Shown here: positions 17,556-28,103 of the stretch, one piece after another
How positions within the stretch are numbered: the stretch's first letter is position 1
Layout: the number at the start of each line of letters is the position of its first letter
Assembly: GCF_015291745.1 (NCBI RefSeq)
Contig: NZ_CP030059.1
Span: 3,065,501 to 3,129,500 of the forward strand
Direction: 5' to 3'
Length of the DNA: 64,000 bases
DNA from: Bradyrhizobium sp. CCBAU 53351
Lineage (GTDB): Bacteria; Pseudomonadota; Alphaproteobacteria; Rhizobiales; Xanthobacteraceae
Made by a program: the position numbers and the translations under genes
Notes under the pieces: model-generated
Databases searched by the model: none
The model's input: the letters and a program-made list of their open reading frames with translations, nothing else
What the model was told of the DNA's origin: nothing

Positions 17556-19928
17556 CTACGCCGCCTTGCTCTTCGCGTCCTGGATCGCGCGCCAGACACG
17601 CTCCGGCGTCAGCGGCATGTCGATGTGCTTGACGCCGTAATCCGAGAGCGCATCGAGCACGGCGTTGACCACCGTCGACAGGCTGCCCGCGCAGCCGGCC
17701 TCGCCGCAGCCCTTGCTGCCGAGCGGATTGGTGGTGGCGGGCACCGGGTGATCGCCGACCGTCATGTTGGGGACGTCCTCGGCGCGCGGCAAAGCGTAGT
17801 CCATCAGCGAGCCCGTGATCGGCTGACCGCTCTCGTCATAGCGGATGTGCTCCATCAGCGCCTGGCCGATGCCCTGGACCACGCCGCCATGGAGCTGGCC
17901 TGCGACCAGCAGCGGGTTGATCACGGTGCCGAAATCGTTGACCGCGCTGTAGCGCACGATCTGCACCACGCCCGTTTCCGGATCGATCTCGACCTCGGCG
18001 ACGTGACAGCCGTTGGGGAAGGCCGAGGCGATCGGTTCACTGGTGTGATCGACGTCGAGTGAATCAGGCACGCCCTCCGGCATCTTGCCGTCATGCAGGC
18101 GCTTGGCGAGCTCCATGATGTCGATGCTGCGATCGGTGCCGGCGATCGTGAAGTTGCCGCCTTCGAATTCGATGTCGGCTTCGGATGCTTCGAGCATGTG
18201 TGCGGCTGCGCGCTTGCCTTTCTCGATGACGAGCTTGGCTGCCCCCACGATGGCCTGGCCGCTCGCCGTGATCGAGCGAGAGCCGCCGGTGCCGTTGCCG
18301 GTGTGGACGATGTCGCTGTCGCCCTGCACCAGCTTGATGCTCTCGAAGGGCACCCCGAGCTGCGCGCTCAGCACCTGCGCGAACGGCGTGGCATGGCCCT
18401 GGCCGTAGTCGAGCGTGCCGGTGATCAGCTGCACGCTGCCGTCAGGCTCGAACACGATCTTGCCGAGCTCGGGGCTCGGCGGCGCGGTGACCTCGAGATA
18501 GGAGCCGACGGCGATGCCGCGCAGCTTGCCGGCTTTCTTGCTCTCCTTCTTGCGCTTGGCGAAATTCTCGTGGTCGGAGATTTCCAGCGCCTTGTTGAAG
18601 ACGGCCTGGAAGTCGCCGCTGTCATAGGTGACGCCGGACGAGGCCGCGAACGGGATCTGGTTCGGCTTGATGAAGTTGCGCTTGCGCAGCGTCAGCCGAT
18701 TGATGCCCATCTCGTCGGCGGCGCGGTCGATCAGCCGCTCCATGTAATAGTTCGCCTCCGGCCGACCGGCGCCGCGATAGGCGCCCATCAGCGTGGTGTT
18801 GGTCAGCACCACCTTGATGTCGACGGCCATCAGCGGCGTGCGGTAGACGCTGGAAAAATTCTTGCCGGTGTTGAGCGAGAGCGGTCCGGGCGCGACACCG
18901 GTGATATAGGCGCCGAGATTGCCGTAACCGGACAGCCTGGCTGCGAGGAAATGCCCTTCGGCGTCGAGCGCGAGCTCGGCATGGATCTTTTGCGCGCGGC
19001 CGTGGCTGTCCGAGAGGAAGGCGGTCGAGCGTTCGTCGAGCCATTTCACCGGGCGGCCCAGTGCCTTCGCCGCATACAGGATGCACATGTATTCGGGGTA
19101 GTTGATGTTCTTCATGCCGAAGGAGCCGCCGACATTGGCGGTGAGGATGCGCACCTTCTCGTTCGGCACTTTCAGGTTCTTGGCGAGATTGGCCCGGTTG
19201 CCCGCGACGCCCTGCGTCGGCACCTGCAGCGTGTAGCGCTCGGTCTTCTTGTCGTAGGAGGCTAGTCCAACGCGCGGCTCCATCGAGACCACGGCGACAC
19301 GGGTGTTCTCGATGTCGATCCTGGTGACATGGGCCGCGCTGGCGAAGGCCGCGTTGACCTTGTCCACGTCGCCATAGTGGTAGTCGAGCGCGACATTGTT
19401 CGGGATGTGCTCATAGAGCTGCGGCGCGCCGGGCTTGGCAGCTTCCTCGGGGTCCGTCACGGCCGGGAGCGGCGCGACGTCGAGCTCGACGGCCTCGGCG
19501 GCATCGCGGGCCTGCGCCAGCGTCTCCGCCACCACGAAGGCGACGGGATCGCCGACGAAGCGGACCTTTTCGGTCGCCAGCGGCTGGCGGTTGGTCTGGA
19601 GCAAGGGCGAGCCGTCGCGGCTCTTCAGCGGCAGGCCGCAGGTGAACGGGCCGTAACCGGCGGCATCGAGGTCCTTGCCGGTCCACACGCCGAGCACGCC
19701 CGGCATCGCCTTGGCGGCATCAATGCCGATGCCACGAATGGTGCCATGGGCATGGGTGGAACGGACGACCACGGCATGGGCCTGGCCGGGCAGGTTGAAA
19801 TCGTCGGTGTAGCGGCCCTTGCCGCGCACCAGCGTGTCGTCCTCCTTGCGGCGGACGGGCTGCCCGACGCCATATTTTTGCAGTGCAATAGCGTTTTCGA
19901 GCGTGGACGATTTGGTGTGTTCTTGCAT
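17556..19928 (-). CDS. Molybdopterin-binding subunit, xanthine dehydrogenase / form II CoxL-like
   Basis: A 790-residue large subunit of the xanthine oxidase family. It begins with the family's GQPVRRKEDDTLVRGKGRYTDD region, has GGSFGMKN in the middle and GSKGCGEAGCAGS near the end with the catalytic Glu. The active-site loop reads AYRGAGRPE, the form II signature; true form I CO dehydrogenases have AYRCSFR. Substrate is therefore not likely to be CO and is unknown. ATG 19928 is preferred over a TTG eight codons upstream. The usual medium (FAD) and small (2Fe-2S) subunit genes are not next to it on either side. Confidence 0.9.
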   Translation of the reverse strand: MQEHTKSSTLENAIALQKYGVGQPVRRKEDDTLVRGKGRYTDDFNLPGQAHAVVVRSTHAHGTIRGIGIDAAKAMPGVLGVWTGKDLDAAGYGPFTCGLPLKSRDGSPLLQTNRQPLATEKVRFVGDPVAFVVAETLAQARDAAEAVELDVAPLPAVTDPEEAAKPGAPQLYEHIPNNVALDYHYGDVDKVNAAFASAAHVTRIDIENTRVAVVSMEPRVGLASYDKKTERYTLQVPTQGVAGNRANLAKNLKVPNEKVRILTANVGGSFGMKNINYPEYMCILYAAKALGRPVKWLDERSTAFLSDSHGRAQKIHAELALDAEGHFLAARLSGYGNLGAYITGVAPGPLSLNTGKNFSSVYRTPLMAVDIKVVLTNTTLMGAYRGAGRPEANYYMERLIDRAADEMGINRLTLRKRNFIKPNQIPFAASSGVTYDSGDFQAVFNKALEISDHENFAKRKKESKKAGKLRGIAVGSYLEVTAPPSPELGKIVFEPDGSVQLITGTLDYGQGHATPFAQVLSAQLGVPFESIKLVQGDSDIVHTGNGTGGSRSITASGQAIVGAAKLVIEKGKRAAAHMLEASEADIEFEGGNFTIAGTDRSIDIMELAKRLHDGKMPEGVPDSLDVDHTSEPIASAFPNGCHVAEVEIDPETGVVQIVRYSAVNDFGTVINPLLVAGQLHGGVVQGIGQALMEHIRYDESGQPITGSLMDYALPRAEDVPNMTVGDHPVPATTNPLGSKGCGEAGCAGSLSTVVNAVLDALSDYGVKHIDMPLTPERVWRAIQDAKSKAA

Positions 19929-20139
19929 GGAATTGACCTGAAAAGCCGGCAATTGCGCGTTTGGGAGGGCGCCTGGGGGACCGGACCCTTCGAAAATAGC
20001 CCACGGCTCAGTTCACGACAACGCACGAATGGGCATGGTCCCATGTGATGCGATGTTGCGCAGGCCTGCCGCGCTGCTAATGTTTCAGGCGAAAAAGCAA
20101 TTCCTGACCGGCCCGACCGGCCTCGGAAAGACAGTTTGT

Positions 20140-21225
20140 ATGAATGACCACACGCGGCTCCGCGACGGCCATGTCAGCCAACATGGGCCGCACGGTGAGC
20201 TGGAGGGGTCGATGGCGGCGGTGGCGTTGGCCACCGATCCGGCCGTCGGCGCGCAGGCGCCGGGAACCGGCGTCTATGCGGCGCTGGACCTCGGCACCAA
20301 CAATTGCAGGCTGCTGATCGCCTGTCCGACCCAGGACGGCTTTCGTGTCGTCGATTCCTTCTCGCGCATCATCCGGCTCGGGGAGGGCGTCTCGGCGACC
20401 GGTTGCATCAGCGATGCCGCGATCGAGCGCGCCATCGCCGCGCTTAGCGTCTGCCGCGACAAGATCAATTTGCGGAAGGCGCGCCGGTTGCGGCTGATCG
20501 CAACCGAGGCCTGCCGCGCAGCCTCGAACGCGGAGGGGTTCCGCAGCCGGGTCGCGGCCGAGACCGGCATCGAGCTGGAGGTGATCGACCGCGAGACCGA
20601 GGCTTCGCTCGCGGTGCTCGGCTGCTCGCCGCTGGTCGACCCGAGGGGGCGGGGCGCAATCCTGTTCGACATCGGCGGCGGCTCGACTGAGCTGGTGCGG
20701 ATCGAGCGCGACGCGGACAATCCGGAGCCGCGCATCAAGGCCTGGATGTCGATCCCTTATGGCGTCGTCACGCTCGCCGAGCAGTTCGGCGGACGCGACG
20801 TGACGCCGGAGATCTACGCCGCGATGGAGCAGGAGGTCGCGAACCACGTCACCCCGTTCGCAGAAGAACATGGCGGCGATCTCGCCGACATGCACCTGCT
20901 CGGCACGTCGGGCACCGTGACGACGCTCGCCGGCATCCATCTCAACCTCGCGCGCTACGATCGCCGCCGCATCGACAGCATCTGGATGAACGATTCCGAC
21001 ATCACCGCGACCATCAACAAGCTGCTCGGCATGAGTTACGAGGAGCGCGCGGCCAACAATTGCATCAGCGTCGAGCGCGCCGATCTCGTTCTCGCCGGCT
21101 GCGCCATCCTCGATGCGATCCGCCGCGCCTTTCCGCTGCCGCGCCTGCGCGTCGCCGACCGGGGCCTGCGCGAGGGCATGCTGGTCGAGATGATGCGCGA
21201 GGACGGCGCGCTCAGGAGCTGGTGA
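20140..21225 (+). CDS. Ppx/GppA-family phosphatase
   Basis: A 361-residue protein of the exopolyphosphatase/guanosine pentaphosphatase family (ASKHA fold). Phosphate-binding motifs are ALDLGTNNCRLLIA and ILFDIGGGSTELVRI, with LGTSGTVTTLAGI further on. Only the N-terminal catalytic portion common to the family is present; the long C-terminal helical domain of E. coli Ppx is missing, as in many alphaproteobacterial members. ATG 20140 (MNDHTRL) is used. ATG 20212 has a better ribosome site (GGAGGGG) and would remove 24 low-complexity residues. The rlmE gene begins one base past its stop. Confidence 0.88.
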   Translation: MNDHTRLRDGHVSQHGPHGELEGSMAAVALATDPAVGAQAPGTGVYAALDLGTNNCRLLIACPTQDGFRVVDSFSRIIRLGEGVSATGCISDAAIERAIAALSVCRDKINLRKARRLRLIATEACRAASNAEGFRSRVAAETGIELEVIDRETEASLAVLGCSPLVDPRGRGAILFDIGGGSTELVRIERDADNPEPRIKAWMSIPYGVVTLAEQFGGRDVTPEIYAAMEQEVANHVTPFAEEHGGDLADMHLLGTSGTVTTLAGIHLNLARYDRRRIDSIWMNDSDITATINKLLGMSYEERAANNCISVERADLVLAGCAILDAIRRAFPLPRLRVADRGLREGMLVEMMREDGALRSW

Positions 21226-21226
21226 G

Positions 21227-21925
21227 ATGGCCAAGGACACCACCGGCCGCTTGCACGTCCAAGTCAAGACCAAGGTCAAGACCGGCGGCAAGCGCAAATT
21301 GTCGTCGAAGCTGTGGCTGGAGCGGCAGCTCAACGACCCCTATGTCGTCAAGGCCAAGGCGGCGGGCTATCGCTCGCGCGCGGCGTTCAAGCTGCTCGAG
21401 ATCGACGACAAGTTTCGGTTTCTGAAGCCCGGCATGGCCGTGGTCGACCTCGGTGCCGCGCCCGGCGGCTGGAGCCAGATCGCCGCCAAGCGCGTCGGAT
21501 CGACGGAGGGCAAGGGCAAGGTCGTCGCGATCGATCTCCTGGAGATGCCGGAGATTCCCGGCGTCGACTTCGCGCAGCTGGATTTCATGGACAACGATGC
21601 GCCCGAGAAGCTCACCGCGATGCTGGGCGGTGGCGCCGATGTCGTGATGTCCGACATGGCCGCCAACACCACCGGCCACCGCAAGACCGACCAGCTCCGC
21701 ATCGTCGGCCTGGTCGAGACCGCGGCCGCCTTTGCCTGCGACGTGCTCAAGCCCGGCGGCACCTTCCTGGCCAAGACGTTCCAGAGCGGCGCCGACGCCG
21801 ACCTGCTCGCCCAGCTCAAGCGCGACTTCGCCGCCGTGCGCCACGTCAAGCCGGCGGCGAGCCGACAGGATTCTTCGGAACGCTACGTGCTGGCGACAGG
21901 GTTTCGCGGCGAGGGAACAGCGTAG
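21227..21925 (+). CDS. rlmE: 23S rRNA (uridine-2'-O)-methyltransferase RlmE (FtsJ)
   Basis: A 232-residue Rossmann-fold methyltransferase. The SAM site VVDLGAAPGGWSQIAAKR lies near residue 75 and MSDMAANTTGHRKTD holds the catalytic Asp. FLAKTFQSG supplies the second catalytic lysine. These match the K-D-K-E tetrad of RrmJ. The N-terminus has an added basic stretch (VKTKVKTGGKRK) relative to E. coli. It starts one base after the phosphatase stop, so the two form an operon. RlmE methylates U2552 of 23S rRNA during large-subunit assembly. Confidence 0.93.
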   Translation: MAKDTTGRLHVQVKTKVKTGGKRKLSSKLWLERQLNDPYVVKAKAAGYRSRAAFKLLEIDDKFRFLKPGMAVVDLGAAPGGWSQIAAKRVGSTEGKGKVVAIDLLEMPEIPGVDFAQLDFMDNDAPEKLTAMLGGGADVVMSDMAANTTGHRKTDQLRIVGLVETAAAFACDVLKPGGTFLAKTFQSGADADLLAQLKRDFAAVRHVKPAASRQDSSERYVLATGFRGEGTA

Positions 21926-21936
21926 CCGCAAACTCC

Positions 21937-21976
21937 GTCATTCCGGTTTCGATGCTTCGCATCGCCCCGAAATGAC
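21937..21976. repeat. Short palindromic element, family C
   Basis: GTCATTCCGG and CCCCGAAATGAC flank GATGCTTCGCATC, the same inner dyad as the copy at 17468-17547. It lies between the convergent rlmE and DHA2 genes. Confidence 0.75.
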
Positions 21977-21987
21977 CGAGGAGGTCG

Positions 21988-23478
21988 TCACCCCAGCCGC
22001 TGATCCCGCACGTCCTGCGTATCCTCGCTCGCCGCCTTGACCGCCGCCTTTTCTATGCCTTTGCCGGCGCCCTTGCGGCTCGCGATCTCAACGGCCTTGC
22101 GGCCTGAGATCTCGTGGCCGGCATCAGCCGGCATCTGCCAGAAGAACCAGCTCGACGCCGCCGAGGTCAGCGCGATCACGACGAAGGCCGGCGCGAACAC
22201 GGTGGCATCGATCTCGCTGACATGGTTGAACCACATGGTGGTCTCGACGCACGCCGCGCCGACGGCGACGCCAGTCGAGACCGCGAGTTGCTGGTTGACG
22301 CTGACGAGCGTGGTGGCGCGGCTCATCTGCGCGGTCTCGACGTCGGCATAGGCGACCGTGTTGATCGCGGTGAACTCCAGCGAGCGGAAGAAGCCGCCGA
22401 CCACCAGGATCACCATGATGATGAGCAGCGGCGTCGTCACCGTGAACAGCGCGCACACCGCGAGGAAGAACGCGCTGACGATCGCGTTCACCGTCATCAA
22501 ATTGCGGAAGCCGAAGGTGCGGATCAGGCGTGCCGCCAGGGTCTTCATGCCCATGGCCCCGAGCGAGGAGGCGAAGGTGACGAGACCCGAATGGAACGGT
22601 GACAGCCCGAAACCGATCTGCATCAGGAGCGGCAGCAGGAATGGCAGCGCGCCGATGCCGAGCCGGAACAGGAAGCCGCCGAGCACGGCCGCGCGCAGGG
22701 TCGGCAGCTTCAGCAGCGAGAAATCGAGCACCGGCGAGCCCGTGCGCCGGGCGTGCAGGACATACAGCGTCATCGAGATCGCACCGCCTACGACCAGCGC
22801 GGCCACCGTGCTCCATGGCAAGAGGTTCAGTCCGGCAACCGAGAGCCCGAACGCGATGCCGGCAAGCCCGATGCCGGCGAGTACCATGCCGTAGAGATCG
22901 AACGGCTCCCGGGTCTCGCTCTTGATGGGATCGATGAAGCGCAGCGCCATGAAGATGCCGAGCAGCCCGATCGGGATGTTGATCAGGAAGATCCAGTGCC
23001 AGGACGCATAGGTCGTGATGAAGCCGCCGAGCGGCGGTCCGATCACGGGGCCGATCAGGGCCGGCACCGTCACCCATGCCATGGCGTTGACCAATGCGCT
23101 CTTGTCGACCGAGCGCAGCAGCACGAGGCGCCCGACCGGCGTCATCATCGCCCCGCCCATGCCTTGCAGGATGCGGGCGAACACGAAATCGGTGACCGAG
23201 GAGGAGAGCGCGCAGCCGACCGAGCCCACCATGAACACGCCGACCGCAATCGCGAACACCATCCGTGCGCCAAACCGGTCGGCGGTCCAGCCGCTCGCGG
23301 GGATGAACACCGCGAGCGACAGCAGATAGGAGGTGATCGCGAGCTTCAGCGTCAGCGGGCTGGTACCGATGTCGGCCGCAATCGCCGGCAGCGAGGTGGC
23401 GATCACCGTCGAGTCCATGTTTTCCATGAAGAGCGCGGTGGCCACGATCAGCGGAATGATGCGTTGCTTGTCGACCAT
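21988..23478 (-). CDS. DHA2-family (14-TM) multidrug MFS transporter
   Basis: A 496-residue transporter of the EmrB/QacA group. TM1 carries the DHA2 hallmark FMENMDSTVIATSLPAIAAD, the loop motif GWTADRFGARMVF follows TM2, and VGPPLGGFITTYASWHWIFLINIPIG-like text marks motif C. About fourteen hydrophobic segments are visible. ATG 23478 (MVDKQRI) fits the family start; the frame is open to 23568 through a Gln/Gly-rich stretch unlikely to be translated. No periplasmic adaptor (EmrA) gene is adjacent. Its drug or metabolite substrate is unknown. The C-terminus is Lys/Ala rich. Confidence 0.9.
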   Translation of the reverse strand: MVDKQRIIPLIVATALFMENMDSTVIATSLPAIAADIGTSPLTLKLAITSYLLSLAVFIPASGWTADRFGARMVFAIAVGVFMVGSVGCALSSSVTDFVFARILQGMGGAMMTPVGRLVLLRSVDKSALVNAMAWVTVPALIGPVIGPPLGGFITTYASWHWIFLINIPIGLLGIFMALRFIDPIKSETREPFDLYGMVLAGIGLAGIAFGLSVAGLNLLPWSTVAALVVGGAISMTLYVLHARRTGSPVLDFSLLKLPTLRAAVLGGFLFRLGIGALPFLLPLLMQIGFGLSPFHSGLVTFASSLGAMGMKTLAARLIRTFGFRNLMTVNAIVSAFFLAVCALFTVTTPLLIIMVILVVGGFFRSLEFTAINTVAYADVETAQMSRATTLVSVNQQLAVSTGVAVGAACVETTMWFNHVSEIDATVFAPAFVVIALTSAASSWFFWQMPADAGHEISGRKAVEIASRKGAGKGIEKAAVKAASEDTQDVRDQRLG

Positions 23479-23606
23479 GACGGATTGGTAAGGGAAATCG
23501 GAAGGAAGGTGTGCTTGCGGCTTATCACCGCCGCCGGCCTGCGACCATTGCGGATCGACGCATGGCACCTAAATCCTGCGTGACGACGGGATGACCCTCC
23601 GTGTCC

Positions 23607-23732
23607 GTCATTCCGGGGCGCGCCACTTGGCGCGAGCCCGGAATCCATTGGGCCGCGGGACCTCTGTGGAATGGATGCCCAGGTGCGCAATTGCGCACCA
23701 TAGTTCGCGACTTTGTCGCGTCCCGGAATGAC
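23607..23732. repeat. Long palindromic element, family C
   Basis: Outer arms GTCATTCCGGGGCGCGCC and CGTCCCGGAATGAC enclose several smaller dyads, including GCGCAATTGCGC at about 23686-23697. It sits between the divergent DHA2 exporter and guaB genes and takes up much of the gap 23479-23954. Confidence 0.8.
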
Positions 23733-23777
23733 AGCGGGTAGGCGGGGACATGGGCTATCCCCACCGAATTTGCGTAA

Positions 23778-25448
<1,671 letters not shown>

Positions 25449-25458
25449 TTACTTCGCT

Positions 25459-25602
25459 CTCGTGCCCGGGACGCAGCGCAGCGCTTCTTCAGTGGTGCGC
25501 TGCAGAGCCGGGGCCCATGTCTTCTGCATTCTGCCGTGTCGCCTTCTGGGGGCCCGGCTCTGCGCAGCAACGCTGCGGGTTGCAGCGCGTCCGGGACACG
25601 AG
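25459..25602. repeat. Dispersed palindromic element, family B (CTCGTGCCCGGGACGC)
   Basis: CTCGTGCCCGGGACGCAGCG pairs with the far end CGCGTCCGGGACACGAG, with an inner pair around GAGCCGGGGCCC and GGGCCCGGCTC. A second copy is at 48128-48260. Confidence 0.8.
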
Positions 25603-25703
25603 AGATGTGCGTGCCTCTGCGTCTTATCGCTCCACTCCTTTTGTATTGACGCAGCTAACTCCCTCCGCTTCCGTCCACGTCGAAAGACAATCAGGAGGAA
25701 GCC

Positions 25704-26726
25704 ATGTCCCAAGCCAAACGCATCGTTCTTGCCGCGCGCCCCGTCGGCGAGCCCAAGCCGTCTGATTTCCGCTTGGAGGAATTCGCGGTGCCGACGCCGG
25801 GCGCAGGCGAAGTTCTGCTGCGCACGATCTGGCTGTCGCTCGATCCCTATATGCGCGGGCGCATGAGCGAGGGGCCGTCCTATGCCGCGCCGGTGCCGGT
25901 CGGCGGCGTGATGGAAGGCGAGGCGGTGAGCGAGGTTGCGGCCTCCAACAATCCTGATTTCGCGGTTGGCGACATCGTGCGCATTCGTTCCGGCTGGCAG
26001 ACCCATGCGATCTCGAACGGCAAGGGCCTGATCAAGGTCGATCCCAAGCTCGGACCGATCTCGACGTCGATCGGCGTGCTCGGCATGCCCGGCATGACCG
26101 CGTATACGGGGCTGCTCGACATCGGCAAGCCGCAAGCTGGCGAGACCGTCGTCGTTGCCGGCGCCTCCGGTGCGGTCGGCTCGGCGGTCGGCCAGATCGC
26201 CAAGATCAAGGGCGCACGCGCGGTCGGCATCGCCGGCGGCAAGGACAAGTGCGACTACGTCGTGAGGGAGCTCGGCTTCGATGCCTGCATCGATCACCGC
26301 GACCCTGATCTCGCCGCGAAGCTGAAGGACGCCTGCCCGAAAGGCATCGACGTCTATTTCGAGAATGTCGGCGGCGCCGTGTTCGAGGCGGTCTTCCCGT
26401 TGCTCAACCCGTTTGCCCGCGTGCCGGTCTGCGGCCTGATCGCGCACTACAACGACACCGAGGCAAAGCCTCCGAAATGGGCCGCCAGCATGATGCGCGC
26501 GACGCTGACCAAGCGGCTGACCTTCCGCGGCTTCATCGTCTCCGACTTCGCCGCGCGGCACGGCGATTTCCTGCGCGACATGTCTTCCTGGGTTCGTGAC
26601 GGCAAGGTCAAGTACAAGGAGTTCGTCACCGAGGGCCTGGAAAGCGCACCCGGCGCCTTCATGGGGCTGCTGAAGGGCGCCAATTTCGGCAAGCAACTGG
26701 TCCGGGTCGGGCCGGACAAGGCCTGA
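25704..26726 (+). CDS. NADP-dependent oxidoreductase, zinc-free MDR family (prostaglandin-reductase/CurA-like)
   Basis: A 340-residue medium-chain reductase. Signatures are LSLDPYMRGRM near residue 52, GMPGMTAYTGLLDIGKP near 125 and the cofactor loop VVVAGASGAVGSAVGQIAKIKG at about 148-169. FENVGGAVFEAVFPLLN is near 220. No structural or catalytic zinc cysteines are present, so it belongs to the zinc-free double-bond reductases rather than alcohol dehydrogenases. The probable activity is NADPH reduction of alpha,beta-unsaturated ketones or aldehydes. AGGAGGAAG stands just ahead of ATG 25704. It is flanked by repeats and hairpins and looks monocistronic. Confidence 0.9.
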   Translation: MSQAKRIVLAARPVGEPKPSDFRLEEFAVPTPGAGEVLLRTIWLSLDPYMRGRMSEGPSYAAPVPVGGVMEGEAVSEVAASNNPDFAVGDIVRIRSGWQTHAISNGKGLIKVDPKLGPISTSIGVLGMPGMTAYTGLLDIGKPQAGETVVVAGASGAVGSAVGQIAKIKGARAVGIAGGKDKCDYVVRELGFDACIDHRDPDLAAKLKDACPKGIDVYFENVGGAVFEAVFPLLNPFARVPVCGLIAHYNDTEAKPPKWAASMMRATLTKRLTFRGFIVSDFAARHGDFLRDMSSWVRDGKVKYKEFVTEGLESAPGAFMGLLKGANFGKQLVRVGPDKA

Positions 26727-26735
26727 CCTGCCGCT

Positions 26736-26753
26736 CCCGCCTCCGAAGGCGGG
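26736..26753 (+). terminator. Possible transcript-end hairpin after the MDR reductase
   Basis: CCCGCC, a 6-base loop and GGCGGG follow the stop by ten bases. There is no T tract, so intrinsic termination is doubtful. Confidence 0.35.
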
Positions 26754-26787
26754 GGCGAACATGGTTAACAAAGAGTGACCGATCGGC

Positions 26788-26817
26788 CACACCTGTTCCG
26801 CAAAAGCCGCAGGTGTG
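26788..26817. repeat. Inverted repeat upstream of the 98-residue membrane protein gene
   Basis: CACACCTG (26788-26795) and CAGGTGTG (26810-26817) are perfect 8-base arms around 14 bases, 63 bases ahead of the next start. It could be an operator or an RNA hairpin. Confidence 0.4.
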
Positions 26818-26880
26818 ACCGCCGGTTCATTGACCCCACGACGAAGACGTTGAATCATCGCGCATATTTTGGGTGTTGCG

Positions 26881-27177
26881 ATGTTAGAGATCAGTGTTTT
26901 CTGCGTTATCCTGCTGGCGGCCGGCTATTGGACGACCATGTTCGTCATGGGCCGCCGCGACGACGTCATCCATGGCAAGTTCGTCCATGTCGACGAGGAG
27001 GGCGATTTGGTCCGTCCCGCGATGCCGGCGCCGCCGCCATTCCCGAAGCGCCCGGTCAAGGCCGCGCAGCCTGTCAGGTCGCCATCCGCCAATGATCTCG
27101 CGGCCAAGCCGGTGAACAGCGAAGCGCTGCAATCGCTGCTCGCCGCGATCCAGCAGGATCTCAAGAGCGTCGCCTGA
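26881..27177 (+). CDS. Small single-pass membrane protein of unknown function
   Basis: A 98-residue protein. Residues 3-20 form one hydrophobic helix (ISVFCVILLAAGYWTTMFV), followed by a positively charged MGRRDD. The rest is soluble, Pro-rich in the middle (PAPPPFPKRP) and ends in an amphipathic stretch ALQSLLAAIQQDLKSV. The layout is a membrane anchor with a short cytoplasmic tail. I do not recognise a family. ATG 26881 is used; an upstream TTG adds four residues. It converges on the metallophosphoesterase gene 14 bases away. Confidence 0.6.
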   Translation: MLEISVFCVILLAAGYWTTMFVMGRRDDVIHGKFVHVDEEGDLVRPAMPAPPPFPKRPVKAAQPVRSPSANDLAAKPVNSEALQSLLAAIQQDLKSVA

Positions 27178-27191
27178 GCCGATGGCAGGCC

Positions 27192-28034
27192 TTAATGCTC
27201 GCCGCCCATCTGGGCGAGCAGCTCCTCGATGTCGACATCGACCTGGCCGGCGGCCCTGACGTGGCGGACCTCGAAACTGTCGGGTCGGAAGCGATACTCG
27301 ACCAGGCCGACCTCCTTGAGCGCGATCCGGTCCTGCCGCGCATCGTTGATGACGAAGCCGGCCGACGGCGCCCAGACATGGCGGGTGTGGTGCCAAGTGA
27401 AATCGCGCCGCTGGTGCACGTGGCCGCTGGCGATGAGGCGCAGGTCGACATGCGCGAACATCTCGATCAATCGGGCCCGCGCCGGCTGCGGCACGTAGCG
27501 GATCGAGGTCTCCGGCGTCTCCGGATCGTCGGGCCGGTTGAGAAACAGCGGCTTGTGCAGGAACAGTGCGACCGGCTTGCGGTTCGTCTGCGCGATCTCG
27601 GATGCCAGCCAGTCAAACTGCTCGGCCTCGAAGGCGAGCCCTGAAGTCATCACCAGCGAATTGAGGCCGATGAAGCGCCAGCCTCCAGCCTCGAATGCCC
27701 AATGGTCTTCGCCGATGATGTCGCAGAACTGCAGGCGGTGTGCTTCGCTGACCGGCGGCTTCGGCGCCGGCCCGATCGCGGTCGGATTATCGCCGATGTC
27801 GTGATTGCCGGGGAGATAGCGGCACGGGACGGGCAGGGCGTCGTGGAGGCCTTTTGCGAAGACCACATCGTCGCGGCCGGTCGGTCCGTCGAAGGAGACG
27901 TCGCCGGTGTTGACGACGAGATCGGGCCGATCAGCGTCGATGTGCTCGCAAACGCGATGGAAGTTGGCGACGAGGCCGGGGAAGCGCCGGCCGAGATGGG
28001 TGTCGGAGATCTGGGTCAGGCGAAATTCGGACAT
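27192..28034 (-). CDS. Calcineurin-type metallophosphoesterase (CpdA-like)
   Basis: A 280-residue metallophosphoesterase. Metal ligands appear in order: ISDTHLG at residue 8, NTGDVSFDG near 43, PGNHDIGD near 75, FLHKPLF near 158 and SGHVHQRRD near 205. This is the full set for the dinuclear site of class III cyclic nucleotide phosphodiesterases such as CpdA, but the same set occurs in phosphatases with other substrates. No signal peptide is visible, so it should be cytoplasmic. The gene is flanked by the small membrane protein and a second membrane protein of unknown function. Confidence 0.82.
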   Translation of the reverse strand: MSEFRLTQISDTHLGRRFPGLVANFHRVCEHIDADRPDLVVNTGDVSFDGPTGRDDVVFAKGLHDALPVPCRYLPGNHDIGDNPTAIGPAPKPPVSEAHRLQFCDIIGEDHWAFEAGGWRFIGLNSLVMTSGLAFEAEQFDWLASEIAQTNRKPVALFLHKPLFLNRPDDPETPETSIRYVPQPARARLIEMFAHVDLRLIASGHVHQRRDFTWHHTRHVWAPSAGFVINDARQDRIALKEVGLVEYRFRPDSFEVRHVRAAGQVDVDIEELLAQMGGEH

Positions 28035-28103
28035 GCGATCAACTTACCCGCCCTCGCGCGTCGGAACGATGACGGCGCAGGCCCGGATCGCAACGAACAA
28101 AGT

